Source of the DNA: Bacillota bacterium
GTDB lineage: Bacteria > Bacillota > Dethiobacteria > DTU022 > UBA8154
Assembly (NCBI GenBank): GCA_012520035.1
Contig: JAAYOY010000010.1
Location: forward strand, 1-37,375
Direction: 5' to 3'
DNA: 37,375 nt
Positions 17,708-26,250 of the stretch are shown here, piece by piece (within the stretch, counting starts at the first letter, position 1; each line of letters opens with the position of its first letter). The notes under the pieces are model-generated. The model was not told the DNA's origin and ran no database searches. It saw only the letters and a list, made by a program, of their open reading frames with translations. The translations under genes were made by a program, and so were the position numbers.

Positions 17708-18844
17708 CTAAAGTTGGTAAACCTGTCCAAAGCTGTGCGTGGGGCCTATCTCATCGACCAGCGCCCATAAACCTCCAAGGACTAGAGAATGCCCGCCGCA
17801 GATAACAGGGATCTCCGCTTCCACAGCAGCCCTGGTGAACTCTTTCATAACGGGGTTTTTCATTTCCTGCCAGAGGCCGAGATCGGAAAGAAAACGCTCT
17901 TCGGTAGAAAGCCTATGATGAAGAAGATGGATCATGAGCACCCTGGTATCCAGAAAAGCGCAACGGGCAACCTTCTCCAGGTATCTCATAAACTTATCGG
18001 GGCCAACTTCTTCCAGGAAAAAGCCCATCAGGGAGATAGCGTTGCCCTTTTCCTCCCGTCCGAGAGCCTTCATCCCTCTTTCTTCAGAAAAAATGCGCAG
18101 TCGCAGTTTCAGGTTCTGATTGATGTAGGCGATTACCGGTGCCCCTACCCGACCTAAAAGCAGGGCTTCTTCGTAATCCCCCCCGAGAACTTCTTTTGCC
18201 CTTTCCAGACGCGAGAGATCGAGATCCAGGCTGTCCAGCACCTTGCGTGCCCGGGGGCCGGCAAAGGGGCTCCCGGCCAAAATCAGCAAATCGGCAGGGG
18301 TATCAAGATCAAAGATCAGCCCGGCACTATTTTTAAATAGCTTATGCACAACACCCGTTCCATCCCTCAGGGCTACAGCAAGAATATTATCCATGATGGG
18401 TGGATCTATCTTATTAATAAGCTCCCCCGGCGTAAAGGCAATAATATCGGCCGACTGGGCATTATTTGAATAGATAGCAGGCCCGGAATTCAATAAATGC
18501 CGGCAGATCTCCTGCAGCTCACCTGCCGTTACCAGGGGAATGCTTGCCCCGCCCATATAAAGAACATTCTGCAGCTTCTCCCTGTTTATTAGTCCCGAAA
18601 GCACTTTACCAAAATGAAAATTATCGCCGCTCCCGCTTTTTATAACTTTAACCCCCAGGGCTTCAGCTTCTTCAGCCAGCAAGGGATAGTTTGTTAGAAG
18701 ATAAAGCGCACCGATCTCTTTTATCTGCTTCATCTTGGCGATGTTGTCCAGCATCACAGCATGCCGGACTTTTACAAGCATCTTTTCTATTTCACCAATC
18801 GGACTGCCTCCTTCAAAAAGAATGACATTCACTGCTTCATTCAT
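17708..18844 (-). CDS. Nucleotidyltransferase-like (MobA/CofC-type GT-A fold) protein, first gene of the cassette
   Basis: This 378-residue protein was not recognised as a named enzyme. Its first ~190 residues read like a GT-A nucleotidyltransferase: NVILFEGG at the N terminus, alternating strands and helices, VLYMGGASIPLVTAGEL (~94-110) where MobA/CofC proteins have the metal-binding acid segment, and FDLDTPADLLIL (~178-189), close to the DxDTPxDL signature. The usual GxGxR nucleotide loop is degenerate (EGGSPIGE). Residues ~195-378 form an unassigned helical domain ending CGGHSLVLGGLWALVDEIGP. The ATG at 18844 has GGAGGAGG 9 nt upstream; the longer frame to 18892 lacks support. It leads the NTase-HisD-HisB-HAD run. 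Confidence 0.7.
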   Translation of the reverse strand: MNEAVNVILFEGGSPIGEIEKMLVKVRHAVMLDNIAKMKQIKEIGALYLLTNYPLLAEEAEALGVKVIKSGSGDNFHFGKVLSGLINREKLQNVLYMGGASIPLVTAGELQEICRHLLNSGPAIYSNNAQSADIIAFTPGELINKIDPPIMDNILAVALRDGTGVVHKLFKNSAGLIFDLDTPADLLILAGSPFAGPRARKVLDSLDLDLSRLERAKEVLGGDYEEALLLGRVGAPVIAYINQNLKLRLRIFSEERGMKALGREEKGNAISLMGFFLEEVGPDKFMRYLEKVARCAFLDTRVLMIHLLHHRLSTEERFLSDLGLWQEMKNPVMKEFTRAAVEAEIPVICGGHSLVLGGLWALVDEIGPTHSFGQVYQL

Positions 18845-18883
18845 TATTTCATGCCTCCTCCACTTACTCCAGGGGAAGTGAAA

Positions 18884-18901
18884 CACCGGCAATCGCCGGT
18901 G
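18884..18901 (-). promoter_or_regulatory. Perfect 7-bp hairpin in the cassette leader
   Basis: CACCGGC and GCCGGTG pair across a four-base loop, about 24 nt upstream of the cassette's first ribosome site. It is followed by only three T on the minus strand, so it is a poor terminator. It could end some hpf transcripts or affect cassette expression. Confidence 0.35.
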
Positions 18902-19030
18902 TGCAACTACTAAGGTTAAATAATTGACCGGGAAAAACCGGAAATCCGGAAAGAGCCCGAAGACAAACCCTGCTCCACCTGAAAAATGATCCGCAAGAGC
19001 TTGATTATTATAGATTGGATAGATCGTATG

Positions 19031-19059
19031 TTTATACTCCAGATTGAAAATCCCGTAAA
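19031..19059 (-). promoter_or_regulatory. Candidate promoter for the NTase-HisD-HisB-HAD cassette
   Basis: On the minus strand, TTTACG (plus 19054-19059) and TATAAA (plus 19031-19036) are 17 bp apart, just after the hpf stop and about 190 nt before the first cassette gene. The -35 box matches consensus at 4 of 6 positions. Readthrough from hpf is an alternative. Confidence 0.4.
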
Positions 19060-19069
19060 CCGCATCAGC

Positions 19070-19618
19070 TTATCCCTTAGGTTCAATCAGTCCGTAATTG
19101 CCGTCTTTCCGTTTGTAGAGCACGTTTATTTCTTCAGTTTCCGCATTGGTAAAAACAAAAAAATCGTGACCGAGGAGGTTCATTTGCAATATAGCCTCCT
19201 CTTCAGGCATTGGTTTCATAATAAATTGCTTTGTCCTCACAATCTGCGGCTCAGTTTCTTCCTCTTCCCTGCGCTTACTGCCAAAAAATTGCTCGTTTAG
19301 CTCTTTAAAACCTTTCTGCCTCAGTTTCCGGTTGATTCTGGTTTTATATTTATGAATCTGACGCTCAATTTTATCAACCACCAGATCAATAGAAGCGTAC
19401 ATATCCTGTGTCGCCTCTTCCCCTCTCAGGAGCAGTCCGCCGATTGAGATAGTAACTTCTACAATATGATTCTCCTTGGTTACGCTAAGAGTGACCTGGG
19501 CTTCAATACCTGAATTATCGGTCCCCAGATATTTTTCAAGCTTGCTCAGCCTTTTTTCCACGTACTCCTGCAGCGCCGGAGTGATCTCCATGTTTTTGCC
19601 CCGCGTATTAATCTGCAT
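19070..19618 (-). CDS. hpf: Ribosome hibernation promoting factor, long form
   Basis: This is a 182-residue HPF/RaiA-family protein. The N-terminal S30AE domain (MQINTRGKNMEITPALQEYVEKRLSKLEKYLG, then VTISIGGLLLRGEEATQDMYASIDLVVDKIERQIHKYKTRI) binds the 30S subunit. After a charged linker (~105-125), the C-terminal dimerisation domain (IVRTKQFIMKPMPEEEAILQMNLLGHDFFVFTNAET) follows. Long HPF dimerises ribosomes into 100S particles in stationary phase. The ATG at 19618 matches the family N terminus and has AAAGGGG about 10 nt upstream; a TTG at 19639 is less likely. Confidence 0.95.
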   Translation of the reverse strand: MQINTRGKNMEITPALQEYVEKRLSKLEKYLGTDNSGIEAQVTLSVTKENHIVEVTISIGGLLLRGEEATQDMYASIDLVVDKIERQIHKYKTRINRKLRQKGFKELNEQFFGSKRREEEETEPQIVRTKQFIMKPMPEEEAILQMNLLGHDFFVFTNAETEEINVLYKRKDGNYGLIEPKG

Positions 19619-19807
19619 GAAATCTTTTCCCCTTTCCAATCCTATTCTTCATAGCATCTTACACTTGCTGTAGTGTTATAATATTCCCTAAAAAGTAAAT
19701 AAATCCTTCCCAGGTGATAAATTAATGCAAATGATGCGTATTACGGCCTGTTATCATTAATAAGCGGAGCAGGGCAGACATTTTTGGCACCTGTTCGGGG
19801 TTTGTAT

Positions 19808-19836
19808 AGAAAAAGAGGGACATGGTTTGCCCCTCT
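19808..19836 (-). terminator. Rho-independent terminator after the cold-shock gene
   Basis: On the minus strand AGAGGG pairs with CCCTCT across an 11-nt loop and is followed directly by TTTTC. It lies about 70 nt downstream of the cold-shock stop. Confidence 0.65.
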
Positions 19837-19906
19837 TCTCTACTTTCGAGGTTAGGTATTACTTCAATAGCAATTTTAAAACTGTTATCCCACCATACCT
19901 CACAGA

Positions 19907-20104
19907 TTACACCTTCACAACATTTGCCGCCTGAGGGCCCCTGCTCCCCTCCACGATCTCAAATTCTACTTCTTGCCCTTCGTTCAGGCTTTTAAAACCG
20001 TCTTCTTGAATGGCAGAGTAGTGGACGAAGACATCATCCCCATCCTCTCGTTCAATAAACCCGTAGCCTTTTTCTTTATTAAACCACTTAACTCTACCCA
20101 ACAT
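19907..20104 (-). CDS. Cold-shock domain protein
   Basis: This 65-residue CspA-family single-strand RNA/DNA-binding protein carries both RNP motifs: KGYGFIE (RNP1) and DVFVHYSAI (RNP2). It has the classic C-terminal GPQAANV, and its length is typical. The ATG at 20104 begins [13 protein letters not shown]; an AGGAGGT lies about 12 nt upstream, slightly far. Further upstream in-frame codons are not conserved in the family. It is monocistronic, with a terminator 70 nt downstream. It probably acts as an RNA chaperone in cold or growth transitions. Confidence 0.95.
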   Translation of the reverse strand: MLGRVKWFNKEKGYGFIEREDGDDVFVHYSAIQEDGFKSLNEGQEVEFEIVEGSRGPQAANVVKV

Positions 20105-20211
20105 AATTAATAACATACCTCCTAATATTAAATCTGTGAGGTTGGGACTCACATGCGTACTCTATCATATTCAAATTAGCTTGTCAATTAAAAAGAATCA
20201 AAGCCGTTATT

Positions 20212-21138
20212 CTAATCTGCAAGGAGATATAGTTTTAATTCTTTTCTACCAAACCTGCGTGCATCTTCGTGATGATCAAACAACAAATCAATGCTGTTCT
20301 TTTTTATCGCGCTACCCGTATCCTCGGCTACGGCGAACCCGTAACCTTCCAGGTAAACCATGGCCTTCAGGGGAATAACAGCGGGGTCAACGGCGATAAT
20401 ATGCGGATTTGTTATGCTGCCGTCACCTGCAACAGCCTTTTTCCCCGTAAACGTAAAGCCGTCATTATAAAAACCCGTACAATGCGCGGCTCCACGCTCG
20501 TCAATGGGACAACCGGAACCTGGAGTGCCCGGGCAATACGCAGTAGCATTCACATAGAGTACTTTTGCATACCGGTAGTTCCTGCCTCCACGCGAAATGG
20601 TATTTTTTTCTCCGTATTCCAGCACGCGATTAACAGGCGGTTTAATAATTTCGCTTGAGACCACCTTCCTCGATACTTCCCGGCCATCTCTTTTTTTAAC
20701 CTCGACAACGTGTTCTATTATTCCCTCTTCTCCTTCTTCAATCACCCTCACAACGCCACAATCCAGATCAGGGTTATTTACCCTTACCGTCGTGAAGGGT
20801 AGAGCTTCTCTTATTATATTTTTCTCTGCCAATTCGCGAGTAAACTCTAAACTTTCAACAGGCTCTCCGGGTTTATCCGGGCCTGCGGATACCGCTTCCT
20901 TCTGTGTTAATAACAGGGAATCTTTTTCTTCGTCTATTGATACCTCTGATTTACAGTACTGGATAAAAAAAACCGTAATCAGCACTGCAACGGCAATAAC
21001 GGATACTGCTATTTTTTTTAAGTTTTTCGCGTTGAACCAGCTGTGTAGTTTCCCTTCCTTCCTGTCCCCTTTTTCCTTACCGCTTTTCCAATTGTTACCC
21101 CTTTCACTGCATATTGGTACAGTGTCGCTCTCTGACAT
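20212..21138 (-). CDS. G5 and 3D domain cell-wall protein (YabE/YocH-like)
   Basis: This is a 308-residue protein. It has a charged cytoplasmic N terminus, one membrane anchor at ~43-61 (IAVSVIAVAVLITVFFI), a G5 domain at ~95-175 (VVEVKKRDGREVSRKVVSSEIIKPPVNRV segments) and a C-terminal 3D domain at ~195-308. The 3D domain starts VNATAYCPGTPGSGCP and contains AVAEDTGSAIKKNSIDLLFD, with the conserved Asp residues expected of the MltA-like double-psi barrel. Such proteins are predicted lytic transglycosylases or resuscitation factors acting on peptidoglycan. The ATG at 21138 has GGAGGGGG 5 nt upstream. Confidence 0.9.
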   Translation of the reverse strand: MSESDTVPICSERGNNWKSGKEKGDRKEGKLHSWFNAKNLKKIAVSVIAVAVLITVFFIQYCKSEVSIDEEKDSLLLTQKEAVSAGPDKPGEPVESLEFTRELAEKNIIREALPFTTVRVNNPDLDCGVVRVIEEGEEGIIEHVVEVKKRDGREVSRKVVSSEIIKPPVNRVLEYGEKNTISRGGRNYRYAKVLYVNATAYCPGTPGSGCPIDERGAAHCTGFYNDGFTFTGKKAVAGDGSITNPHIIAVDPAVIPLKAMVYLEGYGFAVAEDTGSAIKKNSIDLLFDHHEDARRFGRKELKLYLLAD

Positions 21139-21495
21139 ACAAACCCCCTCCAGAAGTTATCTCCTTTTTCTTTTTCTTTCTCTTTTAACTGTCAATATCC
21201 ACAAACATTCATTAGTATAAACAATAGCAGCTAATTATATACTCGCCTTTTTAAACCGTAGTAAAGTAATACCGGCCAGGACGAACTTGCTAATACATGA
21301 TAGTCATTATTTTGAGGATTTTTATTTCAGGGAGCACTGTCTGCATTTTTTCCAAAAAAATATAAAGCATACGCTATTTTGCGTATGCTCTGAGATAAAA
21401 ACATAAACATCATTATGTATTATTTCGGCATGTTTTATTTCTGCATTATTGTTCTACTTTATTCGTTTTATCCGTAAGATAAACATCATTTCTTG
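21139..21495. other. 357-bp AT-rich gap between the 3D gene and tatD
   Basis: No gene is visible. It contains the upstream region of the 3D gene, with poly-purine sequence on the minus strand near 21150-21190, and the tatD terminator at 21353-21389. A TTGACA on the minus strand near 21191-21196 has no matching -10 box. Confidence 0.5.
21353..21389 (-). terminator. Terminator of the metG-tatD operon
   Basis: AGCATACGC and GCGTATGCT form a perfect 9-bp stem with a six-base loop (21366-21389). On the minus strand it is followed by TTATATTTTTTT. It lies about 107 nt downstream of the tatD stop. Confidence 0.75.
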
Positions 21496-22311
21496 CTACT
21501 CTATAGAAAATAAACGCTTTGTGTTTTCCAAACAGATGCGCCCGATTCTCTCCCCGGTAGTACCCCTTAAAGCAGCAACTTTTTCGGCAGTAAAAGCCAC
21601 GTTGCCAGGTTCGTTCCTTTTGCCGCGCATAAAAGCGGGCGGCAAGAATGGAGCATCTGTTTCGATTAAAAGCCTGTCAGCAGGCACAGTTGCTGCCACC
21701 TGGCCCAATGCTTTATTTTTTGGATAGGTTACCGGACCGGCGATAGAAATATATAAACCCATCTCCACTGATTTTTTTGCCAGAGACAAATCTCCGGAGA
21801 AACAATGCATAACTCCTCCTGCAGGAGGCAACCCGTCAGTCTCCAAAATGGACATCATTTCCTCATGTGCATCGCGATCATGAAGCACTACCGGGAGATT
21901 TACTTCACGGGCAAGCTGCAATTGCCTGCGAAAAACCTCTTTCTGCCGTTCCCGCGGAGAGCGGTTCCGGAAATAGTCCAGCCCGATTTCGCCAATAGCA
22001 ACAACTTTGGGGTGGGCAGACATTTCCCGCAGCAATTTAATATAATCCGAAGGCACTTTTGCGGCTTCATGCGGATGAATCCCCACAGCTGTATAGATGA
22101 TGGGGTATTTTTCCGCCAGTTGAATTGATTTCTGTGAGGACTGCAGGTCGCAACCAATATTGATAATTAATTTTAAACCGCGGTTTTCCGCCCGTTCCAG
22201 AACTTTTTCCCTGTCACCATCAAAGCTATTAAAGTCAAGATGCGCGTGGCTGTCTACCAGGAAGGGAAAAACTTTTGCGCTGCTCAGGTTAGTACCGCCT
22301 GTACTGCTCAT
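21496..22311 (-). CDS. tatD: TatD family metal-dependent deoxyribonuclease
   Basis: This 271-residue TIM-barrel hydrolase is of the TatD/YcfH family. Its motifs are the N-terminal DSHAHLD metal ligands, GIHPH, IGEIGLDYF with the bridging Glu, PVVLHDRDAH, MHCFSG and IETDAPFLPP. Family members are 3'-5' DNases linked to DNA repair. The ATG overlaps the metG stop by four bases (ATGA), so it is translated with metG, an arrangement conserved across Firmicutes. The N terminus is about 13 residues longer than typical before VDSHAHLD. Confidence 0.94.
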   Translation of the reverse strand: MSSTGGTNLSSAKVFPFLVDSHAHLDFNSFDGDREKVLERAENRGLKLIINIGCDLQSSQKSIQLAEKYPIIYTAVGIHPHEAAKVPSDYIKLLREMSAHPKVVAIGEIGLDYFRNRSPRERQKEVFRRQLQLAREVNLPVVLHDRDAHEEMMSILETDGLPPAGGVMHCFSGDLSLAKKSVEMGLYISIAGPVTYPKNKALGQVAATVPADRLLIETDAPFLPPAFMRGKRNEPGNVAFTAEKVAALRGTTGERIGRICLENTKRLFSIE

Positions 22312-24284
22312 GAAATTTTGCTCCCTGGAGCAATGTCGGCGTCAACAGCGGTTAGAACAACCTTTCCTTCGGGGCTTGTAGCGGCCAGAATCATCCCTTC
22401 GGAGAGCAAACCGCGCAGCTTTACCGGTTTTAAATTGGATACAAAGAGGACCTTTTTTCCGATAAGTTCCTCGGAAGAATAATGAAGTGCAATACCCGCC
22501 ACAACCTGCCTTTCCTCTTCCCCGATGTTTAAAATAAGCTTGAGCAGTTTGTCGGTCTTGGGTACAGGCTCGGCGGAAAGGATTTCGGCGACCCTTATAT
22601 CAACCCTGGCAAAATCATCGATAGAAATTAAATCCACTTTTTTTTCTTCTTTTTCTTCCACTGTATCTCTCTCCTTTTTTCCTTCTTTTACCGCTTTATC
22701 GTTCTCCCTCTCCAGTAAATATTTTAACTCCTGCTCCAAGTCCAGCCTGGGGAAGAGATCATCCATGCGTTGAGCTTTAATTCCGGGTTTTAGCTGCCCC
22801 CATTCCTGCAGGCTTTTCCAAACATGTAAATTTCCCATCGAGCGGATACCGAGCTGTGACCAGATACGCTCCGGCGTACGCGGCATAAAAGGCAGGAGAA
22901 GTACGCTTATAAAACGCAGGGACTCACAAAGGTTATAGAGCACAGTTCCCAAACGTTCTTTTTCTTCCTCTTTTTTTGCAAGTGCCCAGGGAGTATTCTC
23001 ATCAATATATTTGTTAGAACGCCGGATCAGCGCCCAGAGTACTTCCAGAGCACCGCTCAGCTGGAGATTATCCATAAGTTTGACCATCTTTGAAGGAGTG
23101 CTTAAAGCCGTTTCACGGAGTTCCCTGTCACTGGGATAAGCATTACCCTTAACTGCAGGAGCAGGTATAATACCTCCAAAAAACCGCTCAACCATGGTTA
23201 CTGTCCGGCTGAGCAGGTTTCCCAGATCATTTGCCAGATCCGTATTAATCCGCTGCAGCATGGATTCATTGCTGAAAACTCCATCCGTCCCAAAGGGTAT
23301 CTCCCTTAACAGAAAATAACGAACGCTATCTGAACCGTAGCGCTGAATAAGAACCATGGGATCGACAACATTCCCTTTAGATTTGGACATCTTTCCTTCC
23401 TTCAGGATTAACCAGCCATGGCCAAAAACCTGTCTGGGAAGTGGCAAACCCAGCGCCATTAAAAATATTGGCCAGTATATGGTATGGAAGCGGACGATAT
23501 CTTTACCGATCAGGTGGACATCAGCCGGCCAGTACTTATGCAATAGGCTTTCATCCCCGCTCCCATAGCCCAGGGCGGAAATGTAATTGCTCAGAGCATC
23601 CAGCCAAACATAGACAACGTGTTTTTTATCAAAAGACACCGGAATGCCCCAATCAAAGGTGGTCCGTGAAACACAGAGATCTTCCAGCCCCGGCTTTAAA
23701 AAATTATTAATCATTTCGTTTTTTCGCGACACGGGTTGAATAAAATCAGGGTTGGCGTTAATATGCTCCAGTAGCCGGGGAGCGTATTTTGACATTCGAA
23801 AAAAATACCCTTCTTCAGCTACCTTCTCAACAGGCCTTCCGCAATCCGGACAGTTGCCATCCTCTACTTGCCTGGCTGTCCAGAATGATTCGCAAGGTGT
23901 GCAGTACCAGCCTTCATACCTGCCCTTGTATATATCTCCCTGCTGATAAAGCCTGTTGAAAATCTGTTCTACTGCCTGTTTGTGGCGCGGCTCCGTTGTT
24001 CTTATAAAATCATCGTAAGAAATATCAAGAGCCGACCAGAGGTCCTTAATCCAGGCTACTATTTCATCTACAAAGACCTGGGGTTCCTTTCCGGCATCCG
24101 CAGCGCTGCGCTGTATTTTCTGCCCGTGCTCATCCGTTCCGGTAAGAAACCTGACATCAAACCCGGTAAGCCTTTTAAACCTGGCCAGGGCATCGGCAGC
24201 CACAGTAGTATAAGAATTTCCTATGTGAAGCTTATTGCTGGGATAATAAATTGGAGTGGTAATATAATAAGTATTTTTTGACAT
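22308..24284 (-). CDS. metG: Methionyl-tRNA synthetase with C-terminal tRNA-binding domain
   Basis: The 658-residue enzyme charges tRNA-Met. The class I signatures are HIGN near residue 21 and KMSKSKGN near residue 300. Four zinc cysteines lie in the CTPCES...CPDC insert. The anticodon domain follows, then a charged linker (~530-550), and a Trbp111/EMAP-type domain at ~555-658 (FARVDIRVAEILSAEPVPKTDKLLKL, GKKVLFVSNLKPVKLRGLLSEGM). Length and order are typical for bacterial dimeric MetRS. The first gene of a metG-tatD operon with its own promoter; no T-box leader fits in the short upstream region. Confidence 0.97.
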   Translation of the reverse strand: MSKNTYYITTPIYYPSNKLHIGNSYTTVAADALARFKRLTGFDVRFLTGTDEHGQKIQRSAADAGKEPQVFVDEIVAWIKDLWSALDISYDDFIRTTEPRHKQAVEQIFNRLYQQGDIYKGRYEGWYCTPCESFWTARQVEDGNCPDCGRPVEKVAEEGYFFRMSKYAPRLLEHINANPDFIQPVSRKNEMINNFLKPGLEDLCVSRTTFDWGIPVSFDKKHVVYVWLDALSNYISALGYGSGDESLLHKYWPADVHLIGKDIVRFHTIYWPIFLMALGLPLPRQVFGHGWLILKEGKMSKSKGNVVDPMVLIQRYGSDSVRYFLLREIPFGTDGVFSNESMLQRINTDLANDLGNLLSRTVTMVERFFGGIIPAPAVKGNAYPSDRELRETALSTPSKMVKLMDNLQLSGALEVLWALIRRSNKYIDENTPWALAKKEEEKERLGTVLYNLCESLRFISVLLLPFMPRTPERIWSQLGIRSMGNLHVWKSLQEWGQLKPGIKAQRMDDLFPRLDLEQELKYLLERENDKAVKEGKKERDTVEEKEEKKVDLISIDDFARVDIRVAEILSAEPVPKTDKLLKLILNIGEEERQVVAGIALHYSSEELIGKKVLFVSNLKPVKLRGLLSEGMILAATSPEGKVVLTAVDADIAPGSKIS

Positions 24285-24330
24285 GATACACCGTCCATCA
24301 GCAACGAAATATTGTATTCTTCGGCTTTAA

Positions 24331-24359
24331 ATTATACCACAAAGGAATATTTAAGGCAA
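24331..24359 (-). promoter_or_regulatory. metG-tatD promoter
   Basis: On the minus strand, TTGCCT (plus 24354-24359) and TATAAT (plus 24331-24336) are 17 bp apart. The start of transcription is predicted near 24324, giving a leader of about 40 nt. Confidence 0.7.
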
Positions 24360-24464
24360 ACAGATGCAGGAAAATACATCCAAAAGTTGAAATAGTGATA
24401 AAGATTCGAAACAGGCATGCCTTTTCAAAATTCGCCGAAATCCTATTAGCAAGAGGTGGTTATA

Positions 24465-26243
24465 TTGGCCCGGAGCAGTATTGTGGTAGACCCAGAAAAG
24501 CTTGTATTTGCCATGGATATAGGTACCAGAAGCGTAATAGGCCTTGTATGTTACCCCAATAAGGAAAAACTGGATGTTTTGGCAACTGAGATCGCTTATC
24601 ATCCTCAAAGGGACATGCTCGATGGGCAAATTCACAATATTGAGGGAGTCATACAGACTGTAGGAACAGTAAAAAAAGCTCTGGAAAATAAACTGGGCAT
24701 TACCTTGCATAAAGTTGCACTTGCAGCTGCCGGAAGAGCACTGAAAACCTGCCGGCACCTGGCGGAGAGAAAATTAGAAGGTGCACACAAAATCCGCAAG
24801 GAAGAGATAGCCTCACTTGAGCTGGAAGCGGTTGAAAAATCGCAAGAAATACTTGTGCATGAAGAAATACACCCCAATGAAACATACTACTGCATAGGGT
24901 ATACCACTGTTGCCTACTACCTCGATGATTATCCGATCACCAGTTTATTGGGGCAGAGAGGGAATAAAATGGGGGTTGAGGTGCTCTCTACTTTTCTTCC
25001 CCGGGTAGTTATAGACAGTCTTCTATCGGTTGTAGAAGCCCATGGTATGACCATCACCAATCTTACCCTTGAGCCTATTGCCGCCCTGAACGTTACCATA
25101 CCAAAGGAATATCGTTCGCTCAACCTTGCCCTGGTGGATGTTGGGGCAGGAACGGCAGATATTGCGATAACTCATAAAGGCACGGTGGTCGGTTATGCCA
25201 TGGTCCCCCTGGCAGGCGATGAGATTACCGAACAGATCGCCGATGCTTATCTCCTGGATTTCAATACTGCTGAAAAAATAAAACTAAAGCTTTCTGAGAA
25301 AAAAACAAATATATCGTTCACTGACATCCTGGGAAACAATCACATATTACCCCCTGAAAAAATTATTGAAGTAATAAAACCTGCGGTAAATAAAATTGCC
25401 GGAGAAATCGCTTCTGTTATTAAGCAATTAAATAAGGGGCCCACCCGTGCGCTGTTCTGCATCGGGGGAGGAAGCCAAACCCCGCTTTTACGTGAAAAGC
25501 TGGCTGAACATCTGGGCCTTCCCCAAGAGAATGTTGTTATCCGCGGCAGAGAAATGATTTATCAAATTAAATATAAAGGGAAGAAACTGAAAGGCCCGGA
25601 ATCAATCACCCCGTTCGGCATCGCCGTATCAGCCATGGAAAAAAAATATTTTGGTTTCTCCTACATTACAATCAACGGAAAAGTAGTCCGGCTTATCGAT
25701 ACCGACCTTAAGGTAGGGAACGCCCTGCTGGCTGCAGGTTTCAGTTCCAAGAAATTACTGGCTCGACGTGGTCCGGGTATAAAAATTAGTATTAATGGCA
25801 AAGAAAAAATTTTACCCGGAACACCCGGGGAAAATGCCCGCATACTTCTAAACGGGAAAGAAGCTTCACTGGAGACGGCAATTAGCAACAATGATAAAAT
25901 CGAAATTGTCGAAGCTTCGGCAGGTAAAGCCCCGTTGGTAAGGGTCAGGGATTTTTTCCCGCCGGAAAAGTATCATGTCTATCTTAATGAAGAACGCATT
26001 TCATTAACTCCTTTTCTCTTATTAAACGGAGAAAAAGCAAACCCGGATAAGACCTTAAATGACGGGGATAAGATCGAATACAAGGGAATGGGTACACTGG
26101 AAGATTTTTTTAAAATTGCCGAACTGAATCCCGAAAACATTTTTTTTGAAGTAAATCAACGCCAATCCTCTTTGTATTATGAGCTTCAACCCGGTGACAG
26201 GATCAAGGTCACTTTCAGGGAGAAGCCAACAAATCCTATCTAA
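24465..26243 (+). CDS. FtsA/PilM-like actin-fold ATPase with an extra C-terminal beta-rich repeat tail
   Basis: This is a 592-residue protein. Actin-fold motifs are DIGTRSV (18-24, phosphate 1), LVDVGAGTADIAI (223-235, phosphate 2) and FCIGGGSQTPLL (331-342, adenosine). An SHS2-like insert spans ~80-170, as in FtsA. FtsA is ~420 residues; here ~190 more follow. That tail contains three similar units: LLNGKEASLETAISNNDKIEI (~461-481), LLNGEKANPDKTLNDGDKIEY (~519-539) and VNQRQSSLYYELQPGDRIKV (~563-582). They resemble ubiquitin-like (ThiS/SLBB) strands. The TTG at 24465 has AAGAGGTGG 5 nt upstream; GTG at 24456 overlaps that site. Not next to ftsZ or ftsQ, so it is probably a paralogue rather than the divisome FtsA. 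Function unknown. Confidence 0.85.
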   Translation: MARSSIVVDPEKLVFAMDIGTRSVIGLVCYPNKEKLDVLATEIAYHPQRDMLDGQIHNIEGVIQTVGTVKKALENKLGITLHKVALAAAGRALKTCRHLAERKLEGAHKIRKEEIASLELEAVEKSQEILVHEEIHPNETYYCIGYTTVAYYLDDYPITSLLGQRGNKMGVEVLSTFLPRVVIDSLLSVVEAHGMTITNLTLEPIAALNVTIPKEYRSLNLALVDVGAGTADIAITHKGTVVGYAMVPLAGDEITEQIADAYLLDFNTAEKIKLKLSEKKTNISFTDILGNNHILPPEKIIEVIKPAVNKIAGEIASVIKQLNKGPTRALFCIGGGSQTPLLREKLAEHLGLPQENVVIRGREMIYQIKYKGKKLKGPESITPFGIAVSAMEKKYFGFSYITINGKVVRLIDTDLKVGNALLAAGFSSKKLLARRGPGIKISINGKEKILPGTPGENARILLNGKEASLETAISNNDKIEIVEASAGKAPLVRVRDFFPPEKYHVYLNEERISLTPFLLLNGEKANPDKTLNDGDKIEYKGMGTLEDFFKIAELNPENIFFEVNQRQSSLYYELQPGDRIKVTFREKPTNPI

Positions 26244-26250
26244 ATATAAT

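Noticed and set aside
20597-21220. 207-codon plus-strand frame
   Set aside because: It lies antisense to the G5-3D gene, is Ser/Thr-rich and has no family likeness.
24351-24758. 135-codon minus-strand frame over the start of the FtsA-like gene
   Set aside because: It overlaps the metG promoter and the actin-fold motifs in the other strand; no family likeness.
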